DNA of 64,000 nt from Cunninghamia lanceolata (GCA_027924645.1 BSBN01000252.1:5270001-5334000), one strand, 5' to 3'; shown: positions 45,010 to 58,474, counted from the first letter of the stretch. The notes: a model not told the origin generated them from the sequence alone. A program made the numbers and translations.

Positions 45010-46368
45010 TTGACCATCAAGAACATATCAAACCTATCCACATCCACATCCACTTCCATTCCAAGTCGAGAGGTATGTCAAGAGCACAATCCTATGAATG
45101 AAGAAACATCTAACCCTCATTCTAGTCAAGATCAAATCATTTCTCTCCAACCCATCCATAACATGTACCTTTTTCATGATCGAGACATTATGCATGATGA
45201 AAAATCTATCCATGAGAATCTTGAGCCTATTCATCCCCCCATAACCATTCATGAACAAGACACCCAAGACCTACATGCTCCATCCAATGAAAGTCTCATT
45301 GACCTACTTGAGCATTCACCCTGTTTCATGGCCTTCCTACAAAGTGAAGAAACTCCACCAATCCATGGTCCAACCACTGCCACTTGTCATGATGAAACAT
45401 GTGCCTCCCAAGAACACATAGAAGATCAAACAATTAACTTGGATCCTAATGAACATAATAAAGATCCTAATGATCCTTCCACATCATCCACCATCGACTC
45501 CATTTCAAATCCACCATCATATCCACTTGGCCTATCTGCCTTCATTCATGAGTGTTCCTCCTTAGGGCAATAGAAACCTTTGTCCATCATCTCACCTACT
45601 TCATCCAATAATCTGCTTAAGTCTAGTGTCCAATCTACACATAGTCCTATTGTCCGTCGCATGCTCCAAAAGATGAATTATCATGGCAAAGGCTTGGGCC
45701 TTCATGAACAAGGAATTTTGGAGCCTATACATGTCAAAGTCCCACCTCCATGCTCATATGGTCTTGGCTACACACCCCAAGGTCAACAATCTAAAGATGT
45801 TGGTACTTCATCCACTCATCCTAAGTCCACCACTTCCCATAACAAATCACATCATATTCCTAAGACACATGTCGCCATTCCACCTCCCTTATCCTATAAA
45901 TGTCCAAAGCATGTGACCATACACCTTCCACCATCCAATTTGCCTCCACTCCTTCTGACTCCTAGTATCTGTCCATACACTTTGCCACTATTGCTTCCAA
46001 CACCTAATATCCCACTCATTCATAAATACCCGTACATTCCTAATCATGACCAAAAAATGCACATATCATCTAAACATAAGGCTTCCACTCATTCCACCTA
46101 CCACATGGGATTCAAAAATAAACATTTGGATGCCGTCTTTCATAAAGTCAAAAATCCTAAGGGTCCTAATACCTTAGGGAATCAATGCAAAAAGTCAAAG
46201 CAAGCTACATTCCAAAATCCATCCAAACCCATATCTCCAAAAGCAAAGTCCAAAGACAAAATGGTATTGGTCCCTAAACAAAAATCAATCAAGTCAAATG
46301 AGGAATCCTCTTCCATCCTGGTGCAGGAGCACCTAAGAGAACACCTTGGAGCAAGAAGACACAAATGA
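45010..46368 (+). pseudogene. LARD ORF, right part: G-patch protein
   Basis: Frame 1 continues without a break from D's integrase into sequence unrelated to integrase. It first reads Ser/His/Thr-rich (LTIKNISNLS, NMYLFHDRDIMHDEKS, LIDLLEHSPCFMAFLQ), reaches a TAG at 45,571, then 262 codons. The latter begin with a G-patch (RRMLQKMNYHGKGLGLHEQG, LEPI, GLGYTPQGQ; 45,652-45,790), followed by a Pro-rich stretch (PPSNLPPLLLTPS) and a Lys-rich basic tail (MVLVPKQKSIKSNEESS). No protease or polymerase. Presumably the second half of the LARD gene broken by D. Confidence 0.65.
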
Positions 46369-47950
46369 TCAAAGGAGGAGTCCATGGATCAAATCAAATC
46401 AAATGGAACATCCTAGAACCAATTATGGCATATTGTAATGGGCAAAATGATGTAATGATCAAATGTCCTGAGGGTCCTGGTAAGGACCCTAGGACTAAAA
46501 AAATAATGTAAGTGGGCCAATAGTGCCTCTAGAGTCAAATAAGAGTCAATTAGAGGGGTCTAAGGCTAGGAATAAGGTATAATGATCCTAAGAAGATCAA
46601 CCATGATGAACCATGATGTTTTGGTAGAGTAAAAGTCACTTAAAACAAAGTTTAATTTTCAAATTTTTGAATAATGCATTTAGGTGGGAAAATCAAGAAT
46701 GGACAGTTTTGGAAGTCTAAGCATCTCCAACCTTTGGGAATTTGTTGTGGGAGTTAGGACAAATGTTATATAAACCTTCCCAAGGCATTGGATGTACGGC
46801 AATAAAACTTTTGAAGGACTGTTTTGTCCGGCAGCCAAAGGAATAACAGCAATTTCCAATTTTCTTGCATTTTCTTCTCATTTTCTGTTGATTCTTTGAG
46901 TATTGGTGTTTGGAAAATGTTTTAGACTCTCATATAACAATAGCATATCACTTTCCATGCTCTAAGAAGGTTTTTGTAGATAGTTTTATTGTTGTTTGTG
47001 TTGACTGTCCTCAAGAACAGCAGACTGTTCTGTGTAGTTTGAGAGGTGACAATGCATTATAGGACCTTCCCATGAATGTAAGAACCTATTTCTCATGGTT
47101 TAGGTCCTTAATAACATGTATAACATGATTCTAACCTTTGCAAAGCAGGAGGAGAGCAAATAGATAGGTGATCACCGTTGAAAGTCTGAGATTGCATGTG
47201 GAAAGAGCATTGAAATGGTGGCTCAGTTATAGAAGCAGGAGATTGGCCTTAATAAGGTGATGGTTTTATGTTTTATGAGGTTTAATATGGTCAATGACAT
47301 GGTGTTAGACCTTTGAATGAGGTTTGGAAGTGATTGGAAGTGGGAGATCTAGCAAGCCCTAGGTTTTGAGGCCTAGAAAGGGGGGTTTTGTATTTAAACA
47401 TGCAAATGAACAAACCACTGGTTGAAACCTTGAAAATCCTTTGTTTTTAATCCTTTCCTAAGACTTTTTTTAGGTTTGGAGTGAGGGGGATAAGTATTTA
47501 ATAGGGTTCCTTTGTAAAGTGGGTGGATTAGGCCCTGCAGGAAGACAGTAGAATGTCAGAACAGTCATATTTCCTCCAAAACAATAGTAGATGAGTTTGG
47601 TATATGTTAAATAACTCAATAGAGGGTACTCAAATCAGTCATTATATCTAGAAGTGTTTTGGGAAAGTTTGGAGAAGAGTGCAAATTAGTCGCTGAACAA
47701 GGCTACAATGATTAGGCATGTTTAAGGGGAACTGTCAAGAATCTATCAAATTGGTTTGTGAAACCTTTTGAACCTTATTGGTTGGGGTAGGTTGAGACCC
47801 TAGAAGGTACAAGAATTCATCTGAGAATTTGGAATCCAAATTTGAGTCCTTTGGTGGAGTTTAAGGCAAAGGGAAGACTAGTGAAGTCTTATTGATTGAA
47901 GCCCACAAGCCATTATTGTTTCAAATATTCTGATCTTGTTAAATCACCTT
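46369..47950 (+). other. Non-coding spacer of the LARD
   Basis: 1.6 kb with no ORF of note. It contains CTAGGACT/AGGGTCCT-type repeats near 46,470-46,560 and otherwise looks like unique AT-rich sequence. I see nothing functional. Confidence 0.5.
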
Positions 47951-50290
47951 TGGAGACATGACACCTCTGCATCACATCCATTCCATTCAAAAATATCAAA
48001 TTCCTACACCCCACATGAAAATCAAAAATCATACAAATACTATGTACATGTGGGTACCCAAATGCTTACATCATCCATCTCGTAATCAAACATCACCATT
48101 GCTTCCTACACTGCCATCCACTCAAAATCTTTCATGTTTAAGATGGTGTTTGTGGCCATTGGTCATGATTCATTTTCACACCTCCATCACCCCATCATTC
48201 AATCATTACCCTACATAGTTGCCTTATCACCTTCCTATGGTCCATGCTTTGGCATAAGTCATTCATCTATCCTTACATAAATACCTATATAATCCACATC
48301 ATAATCCACTTTCGATCCCCACATAATCCAGATCATAATCCATTATCGTTCCCTCCATAATTAGCTATATACCTTATCCATCTCACTTTCATGCCATCAC
48401 TTACCAATATCAATGAGCATCATGACATTTGACATGGTCAATGCGACATACCTTTGGGACTATCACCTTCATGGCACTAGACACCTAAGTCCTTCTTGTC
48501 CCTATTCCCCTATATAATTTAAAAAAATCAACAAAGTTGTTCTTCTATGCCACTTACACTTGGGGGCACATTGTCTCATCCTCTTATCATTTTCCACCGT
48601 ACCATCCTTATTCATACACCCGCATGCCTATCATGTTGCATCCATTCATCCTTCCTTCCTCTTTTGATCTTGATAAAGATTGGGGACACAATGTTGACAA
48701 ATGTTTTGGGCTGTCTCCTGACATACCTCATCCCTTCCAAACAATTGATCTTATCATCATCTCATCACAAGCTTTATCATGAAAAATCCTAAGCATTCCA
48801 CCTAGACGGGGCATGTTATTTCTATGCGACATAACCTTTGGAGATCACATCCTTGCTCTCTTACACATACATCCATCCATCCATTATCACTTATCACTTT
48901 ATCATACCTTCCACGCTTACACCTACACTTTTTTCCCCCCTTGTCATTGGTATCTAGCACAAAGGCTACTCAAAATTGTCATCCAATGCCATCTTCAAAC
49001 ATTTCCTAAAATAAAATAAATAAAAACATTTCCAAAATCAAAACATTCAAAAATCCAAAAAAATCACAAATTATTTCCAAAATCCAAAACAAATCACAAA
49101 ATATCCTCAAAATCCAAAAATCAAAATATTCCCTAAAAACACAAAAAAATCACAACATTCAAAAATCCAAAAAAAATCACAAAATATCCTCAAAATCCAA
49201 AAATCAAAATATTCCCCAAAATCCAAAAAAAATCACGTCAAAATCTAAAAAAATCAAAACATGTCAAAAATCCAAAAACACTCAAATAGTCTCAAAATCC
49301 CAAAAACATCAAAATATCATCAAAAATACAAAAAAAATCAAATATTCAACAAAAATCTAAGCAATAAAATCACTTCTCCACTTCAATCAAACCATCAAAT
49401 CATCTTCAAATCTCATCACAACACAACATCACCTTCATCCTAATCCATCCCAATAATCATTCCAAATCATTACACATCCTCATTCATAATCCAATCAACT
49501 TCTTCCTAATCATTCTTCCAATCATCCTAGTCATCATCCCAATCTATCGAACTCATCTTCATCTCATCACTACACATCATCATCCTAATCTAATTAATCA
49601 CATTCTAATCATATCCTAACCATTCATTCCAATCCAATCAATTTCATCTCAATCACCATAAACCACAACCATAGGGAAACCTTGGAGTATCTACTCTTCC
49701 TATCAAATCCCATTGCAGCTATGTCAAAGCACATTCAATTTCATTCCACTACATTTCATTAGAATTCAGCCCTCGACATCTATAGACGACCCTAAACATT
49801 AGTCTTCCTAAGGTTGAAACATAGGGAGAAATTGTTGAAGTTTGACTCTATCACAAGTACAAATCTATGGACCAAGAGACCTTGGGCTTAATACTCCAAG
49901 GCTAGTTTAAGTCCATCCTTCCAAGTGAATTTTGAAACTCATGGGTTCACGTTAATCAATCATTTCTCTCACACCTCAAGGTCTCGACAAATCTAATTTG
50001 TGCTTTGAAAGGTCATTAGTAGATGAGAGTACCCTCTTGGAGCTAGACTTTTCGAAGACTAATATCATAAACCTCTATCATAGTATGGGCCTCATCACCT
50101 TGCATTGACATCTCCACGTGCCCCACACTTCACAAGTCTTGTAGAGACATAGTTGCAAAATGAAGAGAAAAGGGAGTAGACCCTCCTAGTCATCCCTATA
50201 GCACACAACATTCTAAACATTCATTCCAACACATCAATCCAATCCATATCATCCCATCAATAAAAACATAATCAGAACTACATCTCATCT
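47950..50290 (+). repeat. Second G-depleted region with A/C-rich tandem repeats
   Basis: The plus strand is again low in G (CATCCATT, AATCATCC motifs). 49,020-49,350 is nearly all A, C and T with repeated ATCCAAAAATCAAAATATTCC and CAAAAAAAATCACAAAATAT blocks; two copies of a unit of about 90 bp are clear at 49,075-49,225. Small ORFs here lack any domain. Confidence 0.75.
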
Positions 50291-50302
50291 CCATCGTTGC
50301 AT

Positions 50303-50600
50303 GCCTTGATCCCGTGGATATAGGGTATGTAGGCAATCTGGGATACGAAGGAAGTACTTAGATTTAGGCACAGGTGATAGACCTCTTCCATCATCAATCC
50401 ATACCAATCCAATCAATCAAGTCAAATTATCCAATTGCATCAATGGTCTTAATCCTAATCTTGACGTAAACCAAATCAATCAATCATCAATCAAAACCTG
50501 GTGTTGCTCGTATGACCAACAACACTAGTGTCAATCAATCCAATCAATTGTCTTAGATAGGATGTTGCATTGTCAAAACCAGACCAGGCATCTTATACGA
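50303..50600 (+). repeat. 3' UTR block of the LARD with the 75-bp motif
   Basis: CCTTGATCCCGTGGATATAG, GGTATGTAGGCAATCTGG and GATACGAAGGAAGTACTTAG are the reverse complement of the motif at 485-558. Downstream, CATCTTATACGACATGTTTC matches the reverse complement of the 23,140 area of element C. The block lies 770-840 bp before the 3' LTR, in element-sense orientation. Confidence 0.8.
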
Positions 50601-51126
50601 CATGTTTCACTCCTGAAACTAGACATCATCATTATCATAATCAATTAGTCACTTAAACCTTGGTTTACAGCTTGACAGGGGCAATACCTTGCTTGTTTTT
50701 GTATCATTTGTGCATGCTTGCTTACTTGCTTGTGTGTTATCATTTTCAACTTGCATTTGTTTCACATCCAAATCCAACCCAGCTAATATTCATATCTTGT
50801 ATCTAGACAAGGTTGTATTACGCTAGGGCATGAGACACATCGTTACCATGGTTCTTATATTGTGGTACATAATGTCTAGTGCTATATCAAACACCATGGT
50901 TGTTCACTGCCATTTGCAGCATAATGCATCATACCCTTTCTTCTATCCATTCCCCTTATCTTTCTTCCTTAGCCAGTCCTTTTCATTTCAAGAGCCTACC
51001 CATGTTTGTCCAACCTGCCTATCCTCTCGAGGGGGCATCATCACCCTATCCTTTTCATCTATCCATACCTTAGCTTCTTTGAAATGATGTTACTCAACAT
51101 AGATCGCATCATCTCAAACATCATCT

Positions 51127-51140
51127 CAAAGAGGGGCAAA
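51127..51140 (+). other. Polypurine tract of the LARD
   Basis: AAAGAGGGGCAAAA immediately before the 3' LTR start, the classic position and composition for plus-strand priming. Confidence 0.85.
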
Positions 51141-51861
51141 ATGTAGACACTAAAATTTGTCCATGTCTTGACTATCCCCTAGTCGACATAACCTTGTATT
51201 GTTTTGTCCTAGGTCCTAGGTCATCCCACTCTTATTCCAACTTAATCACATTCCAATTAGCTAAATAAATTCCATTTGTTTAGTTAATAGTACCCCTTCA
51301 CATGTCTCATTTAATTCAAATTAAAATTTTGAATTCAATCCCTCACCTCTCATCACATTGCGACACATGTCACATGTCTCATCTCCCACTTAATACCCCC
51401 TTCACATGTCAAACTAATTCAAATAAAATATTTGAATTAGATTCCCTTTATCCTCCATCGTACACTTGTCATGCGACTACAACCTCTTAAAGTGGGAAAA
51501 CCCTAATCAATCTTGACCGTCCATAGCATTCAAACCCTAATCAATCTTGCCCATCCATTCGAATCAAACCTTTTCTATAAAGGAAACCCTACACAAGCCA
51601 TTTTCATAGACATCAAGTTGCAAGTACTGTTATGCTGCCAAAATCTGGAGCAACCAACATCCCTCCACAATCAACCCTTCAAAATCTACATGCCAATGCA
51701 CGATTGAGAAGAGCCATGGAGGTCAATCAATACTAGTTAAAAGTTTGGTTTGCATTTTGTTTATGTTTTGCATTTTCAAGCTAGGTTGTGCTTCATGGTG
51801 CTTGATAGGGTTTAGTTAGTTTATTGTTTTCAACACTAAACCTGATTTTTCCCTATCTATA
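51141..51861 (+). repeat. 3' LTR of the LARD (721 bp)
   Basis: Matches 30,672-31,369 over its whole length. It has about 23 extra bases near 51,629-51,655, TATA box at 51,575-51,583, and ends CCCTATCTATA (the 5' copy has ...TCTTCA). GGTAG follows as the target duplication. Confidence 0.92.
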
Positions 51862-54135
51862 GGTAGCAACAATTGCTTGATCAAGAATTCACATTTCTGT
51901 GTGTTTGCAAGCATGTCTATAAGTGACCCTACATAAGCCATAGAATTTGCAACTTTGTTATGCTCTCTTGGAATTTTCTCAAATGTGAAGCTAGAAAAGT
52001 GTGGTTTGTAGGCATCCACTAGTTGCTTGTAGGGGACCAACTTTTCATTTTTTGTTTGGTACTCATCAGTCACTTGTAGGATGACTAGCTGTGAGTCTCC
52101 ATAGACCTATAGTTCTTTGATGTCCCATTGAACTACTGTATTGAGACCTATGAGGAGTGCTTCATACTCAGATATGTTGTTGGTGCAAGGAAATGCAAGC
52201 TGATATGACTTGGGGATATAGTCATTTTGTGGTGTGATAAAAAGGATGACAGCCCCTGATCCATGTTGTGTGTAGGAACCATCAAAATACAAATTCCACA
52301 TTACTAAGGTAGAAAGAGTGAAGAGATTCTCATCTGGAAAGTCAAAAACCATAGGATGTACATCTGTCATAGGTGCTACTACTAGTTGATCTGTGAGGGC
52401 TTGTCCCTTGATTGCTTTATGGTCTACATACTCAATGTCGAACTCACTAAGGATCATGACCCATTTAGCTAGTATGCCTGTGAGAGTTGTTTTTGCTAGT
52501 AGATACTTTAATGGATCAATCTTGGCTATTAGATTTGTGTGTTGGTTTAGCATGTAATGTCATAACTTTTGGGAAGCAAACACTAAGGCTAAACAAGCTC
52601 TTTCCATAGGTAAATAATTGAGTTCATAACTCACCAAGGTTCGACTAATATAATAGATTGCATGCAATTTTCTTGACTCGTCATGTTGTGCTAGAAGAGC
52701 CCCTAGGGTTGCAGTTGTAGTTGAGATGTATAAGATCAAAGGCCTATCGGCGACTGGTCGTACCAAGATAGGAGGTGTAGCTAGATATTCTTTGAGCTGA
52801 TCAAATGTTGCTTAACACTTATCATCCCATCAAAATGAGACATCCTTTCAGAGCAAGTGTTGAAATGGTTGACATTTATCCGCTAGCTATGAGATAAACT
52901 GCCTAATGGATTGTAACCTTCCTTGAAGGCTCCTTAATGCTTTCAGATTCTTTGGTGGAGGCATTTCCACTATAGCTTTGACTTTTGCTAGATCTACTTC
53001 AATGCCTCTGCGAGATACAATGTATCCCAACAGTTTTCCTGATGTTGCTCCGAAGACACACCTCTTTGGATTGAGTCTTACTTGATATTTTTCTAGTCTA
53101 TCAAAGATTTGTCCTTGAACCTATATGTTATCTCCCCTAGAAGACTTTGCTAGTATATCATCAACATAGTCTTCCATGATGTGATGAAAGAGATCGTGGA
53201 ATATCACTGTCATTTCTCTTTAATAGGTTGCCCCTGCATTCTTAAGACCAAATAGCATGATGCACCAACAATAGGTACCCCAAGGACAAGTGAAGGTTGT
53301 TTTATGTTGATCTTCTTATGCTATCATTATCTAATTGTAGCTAGAAAATCCATCCATTAGAGAAAGCATTTCATGACCAGAAGTCAAGTCTACTATGAGA
53401 TCAATGTTTGGCAGTGGGAAGTCATCTTTGGGACATGCTTTGTTGAGATCTCTGAAGTCGAAACACATGCGGATGCCTCAATTTGGTTTAGCCACAACTA
53501 CAATGTTTGAGACATGTTCTGGATAATCAATAGGCTTGATAAACTTTACATCTAACAGTTTTTGTATTTCAACTTTTGCTAGGAGAGAGATCTATAGATG
53601 CATCTTTCTCAGCTTCTGTTTGACTAGTTTAGCTTTTGGATCAACTGTGAGATAGTGAACCACTAATGAAGGGTCTAGCCCTGGCATATTAGCATAGGTC
53701 CACACAAAGTTGATGGTTTGTTGTAAGAAGAAGTTGGTAAGATTCTTGTGCTCTTATTCTGATAATGATGCTACAAGGAATGTTGTCTTAGGATTTTTCT
53801 TTGTGCCAAGATTTATCTCTGTAGAATTGTCCACTAGGAGAGCTGATTTCTCTTGATACTTAGATGGTAAGGGAAGGTCAAATCCTCCATCCTTAGGTAC
53901 CACAGTTGCATTTTCACCTTTGGATACATCCTTTGTTTTTATTATTTTGTGATCAAGAGGTGCCATAGTGTGGTTTTCACCTTGAGATCTCTTTATTTTT
54001 ACTTTTGCAACTAGAGGATTTGGCATTCTCACCAAAATAAGTTGTTTGCTCTAGTTCCATTACAAAACCAAATTTGTGATCGCCAAGAGGGATATCATCC
54101 CGAAGTCCCATGAACTTTGTAATAGCTTTGTCATT
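51862..54135 (-). pseudogene. RT, RNase H and archaeal-type RNase H of element C
   Basis: Minus-strand reading: linker with DLPLPSKYQEKSALLV (53,870), RT region (53,700-52,900) with preserved MEDYVDDILA (about 53,145-53,177), RNase H LILYISTTTATLGALLAQ (52,745-52,690, again lacking the first Asp) and KL*HYMLNQHTNLIAKIDPL (CGA to TGA at about 52,554), then aRNase H LYFDGSYTQHGSGAVILF (52,290), NNISEYEALLIG and KVANSMAYVG. In the last motif the Asp has become Asn, so this aRNase H is damaged. Cut by the LARD at 51,862. Confidence 0.85.
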
Positions 54136-55497
54136 CTAAAATACATCTAGAACGAGGGCCCCTTGTTGGTCCCAATCAATAAGTTTAGGGTAGACAAGTG
54201 TTACAATATGGGTGTTGGTGGTGGATGTTAAGGATATGGATGATAGCATAAATATGGAGGGTTGAATGAATAGGTCAGTCATATGGAGGTAAGATTCATC
54301 GATGATATTCTCTTTAGATGTTAAATCTATGAGAGAAGTTTGTGCTACCTTGTTGAGAATACCCTCAATGTCCAAGGCATGTGGTAGATTCCCACCAAAT
54401 CCTAACCCCTTCTTGTCTAGTTTCTTCTTCACAATAATGGGTTCCATTGTTCCTTGATTATCTTTCCCTAGACCACATTTGTCTTTATAGCCCATGTTTT
54501 TGACTATCCTTAAGCCATTGCCATATTGTTTGACTAGTATTGTGACTAGTTCTTTCTCCTTGTAGAGCCAAGAAGAGATGTCTTCAATTGTTTCCTTTGC
54601 CAATAATTTTCCTTCCTGGAATTGGGTTAGAGATGCTAGGGGAGGAATAGCTACTTTTTTAGTTGCTTTGGCTATGGACAGTTGGCCATATGATTTAGGG
54701 GATAAGGGCATCTGCCCTACACAACAAGATTTTGAAATATCATATTCTCCAAAGCTTATATCACAGATGTGAGCTTTGATTTCAGGAATAGTATGAGGAT
54801 TAGGTTCAACTTCAAAGGCTTTTGTTAGATTTTTAGAATCAACATCTAATGGGGATTCATGGGCTTTGTCATTATTGGGCACTTGGTTGGAATTCTTATA
54901 ACTACCTTGCAAGACATGACAGAATTCAAAGGGATTAGGATTTCTAGGGATAGTGATCTTCGTACCATTAAATGGGAACTTGAGAGACTGATGGTACATT
55001 AAGGGAACAACTTTCATGGCATGAATCCATGGGCGTCCTAGGATAATGTTATAAGGTAGCTCAATGTCAAGGACTTAGCACCTAGTTTCAAGCATGATGG
55101 GGCCTACTTGTATAGGCAAGTGGATAATACCTTCTGAACGGCACTCAGCATCATCATACCCTTTGATTGTAATGCTTTGATCAATGTTGACATGATCCTC
55201 AGAGTATCCCAATTGTTTAAGTAACTTGAGAAAGTAGATATTGAGACTGGCACCACCATCTATAAGTATGCGTTTGATCTTGTATTTATGGATGAGAACC
55301 TCAATGTGAAGGGCATCATTGTGACATGGATCATGAGATGGGAGGTCTTTTTCAAAGAAGACCACATTGTAAGGTGAGGCAATGTTACCTATTATAGCTT
55401 GGAAATCTATGACCACTATGTTGTTAGGAACCGAAGACTCTTGTAGGGCTTTTTCTAGCACATCTTTATGTGTGGGTGATGACCGTAGAAGGTCCAA
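54136..55497 (-). pseudogene. Protease and G-patch region of element C
   Basis: One frame from 55,497 to 54,136 broken only by TAA at 55,075 (RC*VLDIE; A has RCQVLDIE) and ended by TAG (VF*ND; A has VFQND). Both are one C-to-T step from CAA or CAG. The protease active site is ILIDGGASLNIYFLKLL (about 55,265-55,215), with IILGRPWIHAMKVVP further on. The G-patch reads GNGLRIVKNMGYKDKCGLGK and GTMEPIIVKKKLDKKGLGF (54,515-54,395). It shows what element A's missing protease end looked like. Confidence 0.88.
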
Positions 55498-58474
55498 GAT
55501 AGAGATCTATGCAGAGTTTTTTCCTAGATGTTCGACAAGATTGTAATCAGATTGGGTTGGGAGACTTGGTGTAGGACCACACAAGGTGACACGACCATGA
55601 TGAGTTGTAATTGTACAATCCCTAGATTTGCCTTTGATAGTGAGGGTAGATACCTGACTCTCTTCAAAACGTCCTACGATAGAGTCATAGGAAGTAGAAG
55701 CTTTATTAACACCTTTACCTTTGTCAGGATTTTGACCTTGACCATGGTTAGGGAATGGCTCCTTGTACATGTAGAGGTCTTTATTGGTGTTTTGAGTTGG
55801 TGGTTCATCATCAAAAGTGATTTTTTTTTCGTCGATAAGATTTTGGATCACGTGCTCGAGTTTCATGCATGATATGGTTTTATGTCCTTTGGTCCTATGG
55901 TACTCACAATATTCATTATCTTTGTACCATACGGTTTTGTAAACAGATCCGCCATATGGGGGAGCATCTGGTAAGGTGACGAGTCCATTGTGTATAAGTT
56001 TTGTAGAACAAACTCTATAGGCTCTCCCAAGGGACTGAATTGACATTGCGGAGGATAATCTTGTTGAGGTCACTCTTGTTGTCGTTGTTGTTGGTTTTTT
56101 TTTAGTTATCTTTGTTGTTGTTGGTTTTGTTGAGATGGAGGTTGACTTAGTTTTGATGAAAGATGAAGGGGTGTTTGCAGTGTTTGGACATGTTTAGAAT
56201 CTACCAAACCGTCATTGACCACATTTTTATTTTGTTCCAAAACTTGGGCTTATCATTTGTTTGTTGTTGAGGAGCATTGTCTTTATTGTCTTTGAAGATT
56301 TTGACCATGCCTTTAGCGATGAGGGATTTTTCAATGTTGATGCCCTTGTAGGTAATTTTGTCGAAGGTTGTAGCACTAAGAATTTGCAAATGGAAACCCA
56401 ATTCTTGGTTAAGGTTCTGCACAAATATGCTACAAGGTACTTTTCATGTATCTTGAATGGGAATTTGCTAGCCATTTGTCTCCATCTTTGAAGGAAGGAG
56501 ATGAGAGTTTCCCCATTTTTTTGTTTATTGTTGCATAGGTCGATCATAGAGACCTCATGTTCTGTGTTGTAGGAGAAATGGGTGGCAAATTTCTCTGCAA
56601 GCTCATTAAATATTTGATACTCATGGGTAGGTATGAGAACCATTCTATAGCTTGACCTCCAAGAATATGAGGAAAGAGCCACATAAGATATGTGTCATTA
56701 TGTAAGACCTTGAAGCAAGTGAGATAGAATTCTCTAAGATGGTATTTTGGGTCTCCTTTTCCTTTGTATTTATCAAATTTGGGAATAGTGAAATTATGAT
56801 GAAAAGGGATCATGGGTAATAACTGATCAAATGGATAAGGACAAACTTCTTCCAAGGAGAAGGTTTTCTTGGTATGGCCAAATGTAAGATCAGATAGTTG
56901 TTGTTGAACCTCCGCAAGTTTTAGCTCCATAGTTGTGGGAGGGGTTGGAAACATCTCTTGTTGTCTAAGGCGTGGTTGTTGTTGCCCATATGGAAGATTG
57001 TAGTGGAAGCCATGGGCATTGGTGTTATACGGGTCGTATGATTGGTTAGGGTTGTATGTGTTGTATGTTGGGTTTGCATTGGGTTGGTTTTGGGTGTTTT
57101 GATTTTGGGGAGGTGGGGGTGGTACTAGGTAAGAATGTAGGCTTTGTGATGGTTGTAGATAAGAGTTATGTCATTGGTATTGTGGAGGTGGTGTGAAGAA
57201 AGAATTATGTGGAGGAAAGCTAAAGTTTGTTGGGTTTAGCTATGATGGTGGAGTATAGCCATAGGAATTTTGGTTTTGAGAGTTTTCAGGGTTGAGATAG
57301 GTGTGGGTTAGGTTGAGAGTGGATGATCATGGTGGTGGAGGGACATAGGTAGATGGGTTTTGTGATGGTTGAGGTTGATTGAGATATGTGTTGAAAAAGT
57401 TTAGTGTAGATGATCATTGTAGAGGAGGAACATAGGTAGATGGGTTTTGTGATGGTTGGGGTTGACTAAGATGGTGATAGGTATGATTGAGTGTAGAAGA
57501 ATGTTGTGTTGGAGGGACATAGTTTGTGTTGACATTTTGTGATGGTTGTGTTTGCATGACATTGTTTGGGTTAATGATATGAAGGGTTGATGATGTTGGG
57601 GGTGGTGTTGGTTGTGGTGTTGGTTGTGGCCCTTGTTGCATGGCTATATATGTATTTCCCATATTGTAGTTTGGTGGGAAATCATCTCATGATGAGGTAG
57701 CCAATATTCTACTTGCAATTGGTGTGGACATTTTAGGAGGTTGTTGTGTGTTTGATTTTGCTAGAGCGCCCTATCTTGCTAGTTCTGCCTAATGATGTAT
57801 AGTCTCTTATTGGTGTTTGTAGATCTCCATAGGAGTCATAAGGGGTGATATGGGTCTTTCTACTATTGGATTTTGATAAAGAGGATTCTCATATTGTGCA
57901 TCAAACAGTTTAGTCATTCTCCCTTGTGAGCTTTGTTCAGGTATAGGAGTGGTCACAGTTGACATGGTTTGGACCGCAGTTATGGCGTCATGGGTTTTGT
58001 AAGATTGGATAGATCAAAATCTTGAGGTAATTTGGCTTCTTGCTCTACTAATAAGTGGAAGAAATGATCTTGGTTTTCACTAAGGATTTTGTCAAAGGTG
58101 GCTATGGCTCTAGGATCTTGCATAATTTCATCAAGGTCTTGTCTATCTACTTGAGAGGATTGACCTTCTTCAAAGTGTCTCTCTTCTTGAGATGGGACTT
58201 GAACCGTGGTATAACTGGGTGTAGCAAAATCATGAGGCATGCTAGTACTGAATTGAGTTACATCTACCAAAGGAACATTACCTTCTTGAGGATTGGTTGG
58301 TTGGTCATGTTGCAGCCTATTTTAAGAGTTGGTTGGTCTTTCCATTGGTGTTTTTGGAGTACCCTTTGGAGTCATGTTGGATTGGCTTGGTTGAGGTATA
58401 TGAGGAGGCAATTTGTGCTTCCTTGGGGCAACTTGCTTGGAATGCATAGATTGCTAGAGTCTAGTGGCTACCAT
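55498..58474 (-). pseudogene. gag: Gag of element C
   Basis: ATG at 58,474 (MVATRL*QSMHSKQVAPRK). A Gln/Pro-rich region follows (57,662-57,414: QQGPQPTPQPTPPPTSS, YVPPTQHSS), then the gag core MELKLAEVQQQL, IPKFDKYKGKGDPKYHLREF, GGQAIEWFSYLP, a frameshift near 56,640, and HFSYNTEHEVSMIDLC, SFLQRWRQMASKFP. The C-terminal frame (56,073-55,507) has the knuckle-like YCEYHRTKGHKTISC and ends at a TAG (SA*ISILDLL) in the same frame as protease, so gag and protease were one frame. Several Pro/Gln repeats recur around 57,050-57,650. Confidence 0.85.

Larger units (their letters stand above)
30672..51861 (+). mobile_element. Large LTR element without its own RT or integrase (LARD), split by element D
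   Basis: Bounded by LTRs 30,672-31,369 and 51,141-51,861, roughly 95% alike by eye. A PBS follows the first LTR (31,371) and PPT AAAGAGGGGCAAAA precedes the second (51,127-51,140). Target site duplication is GGTAT (30,667-30,671) and GGTAG (51,862-51,866), and the flanks rejoin to element C's aRNH-integrase linker (compare A near 2,805). Without element D (9.3 kb) it is about 11.9 kb. It has coding sequence only at 34,579-35,681 and 45,010-46,368; no RT, RNase H or integrase of its own is visible. Its 3' UTR shares the 75-bp motif with A and C, so it may be a non-autonomous derivative of that family. Confidence 0.85.

Noticed and set aside
45580..46368. Host G-patch gene
   Set aside because: It lies between the LTRs of the LARD, in line with the ORF left of element D, and its G-patch resembles those of the neighbouring retroelements; a host origin cannot be excluded but is not needed.
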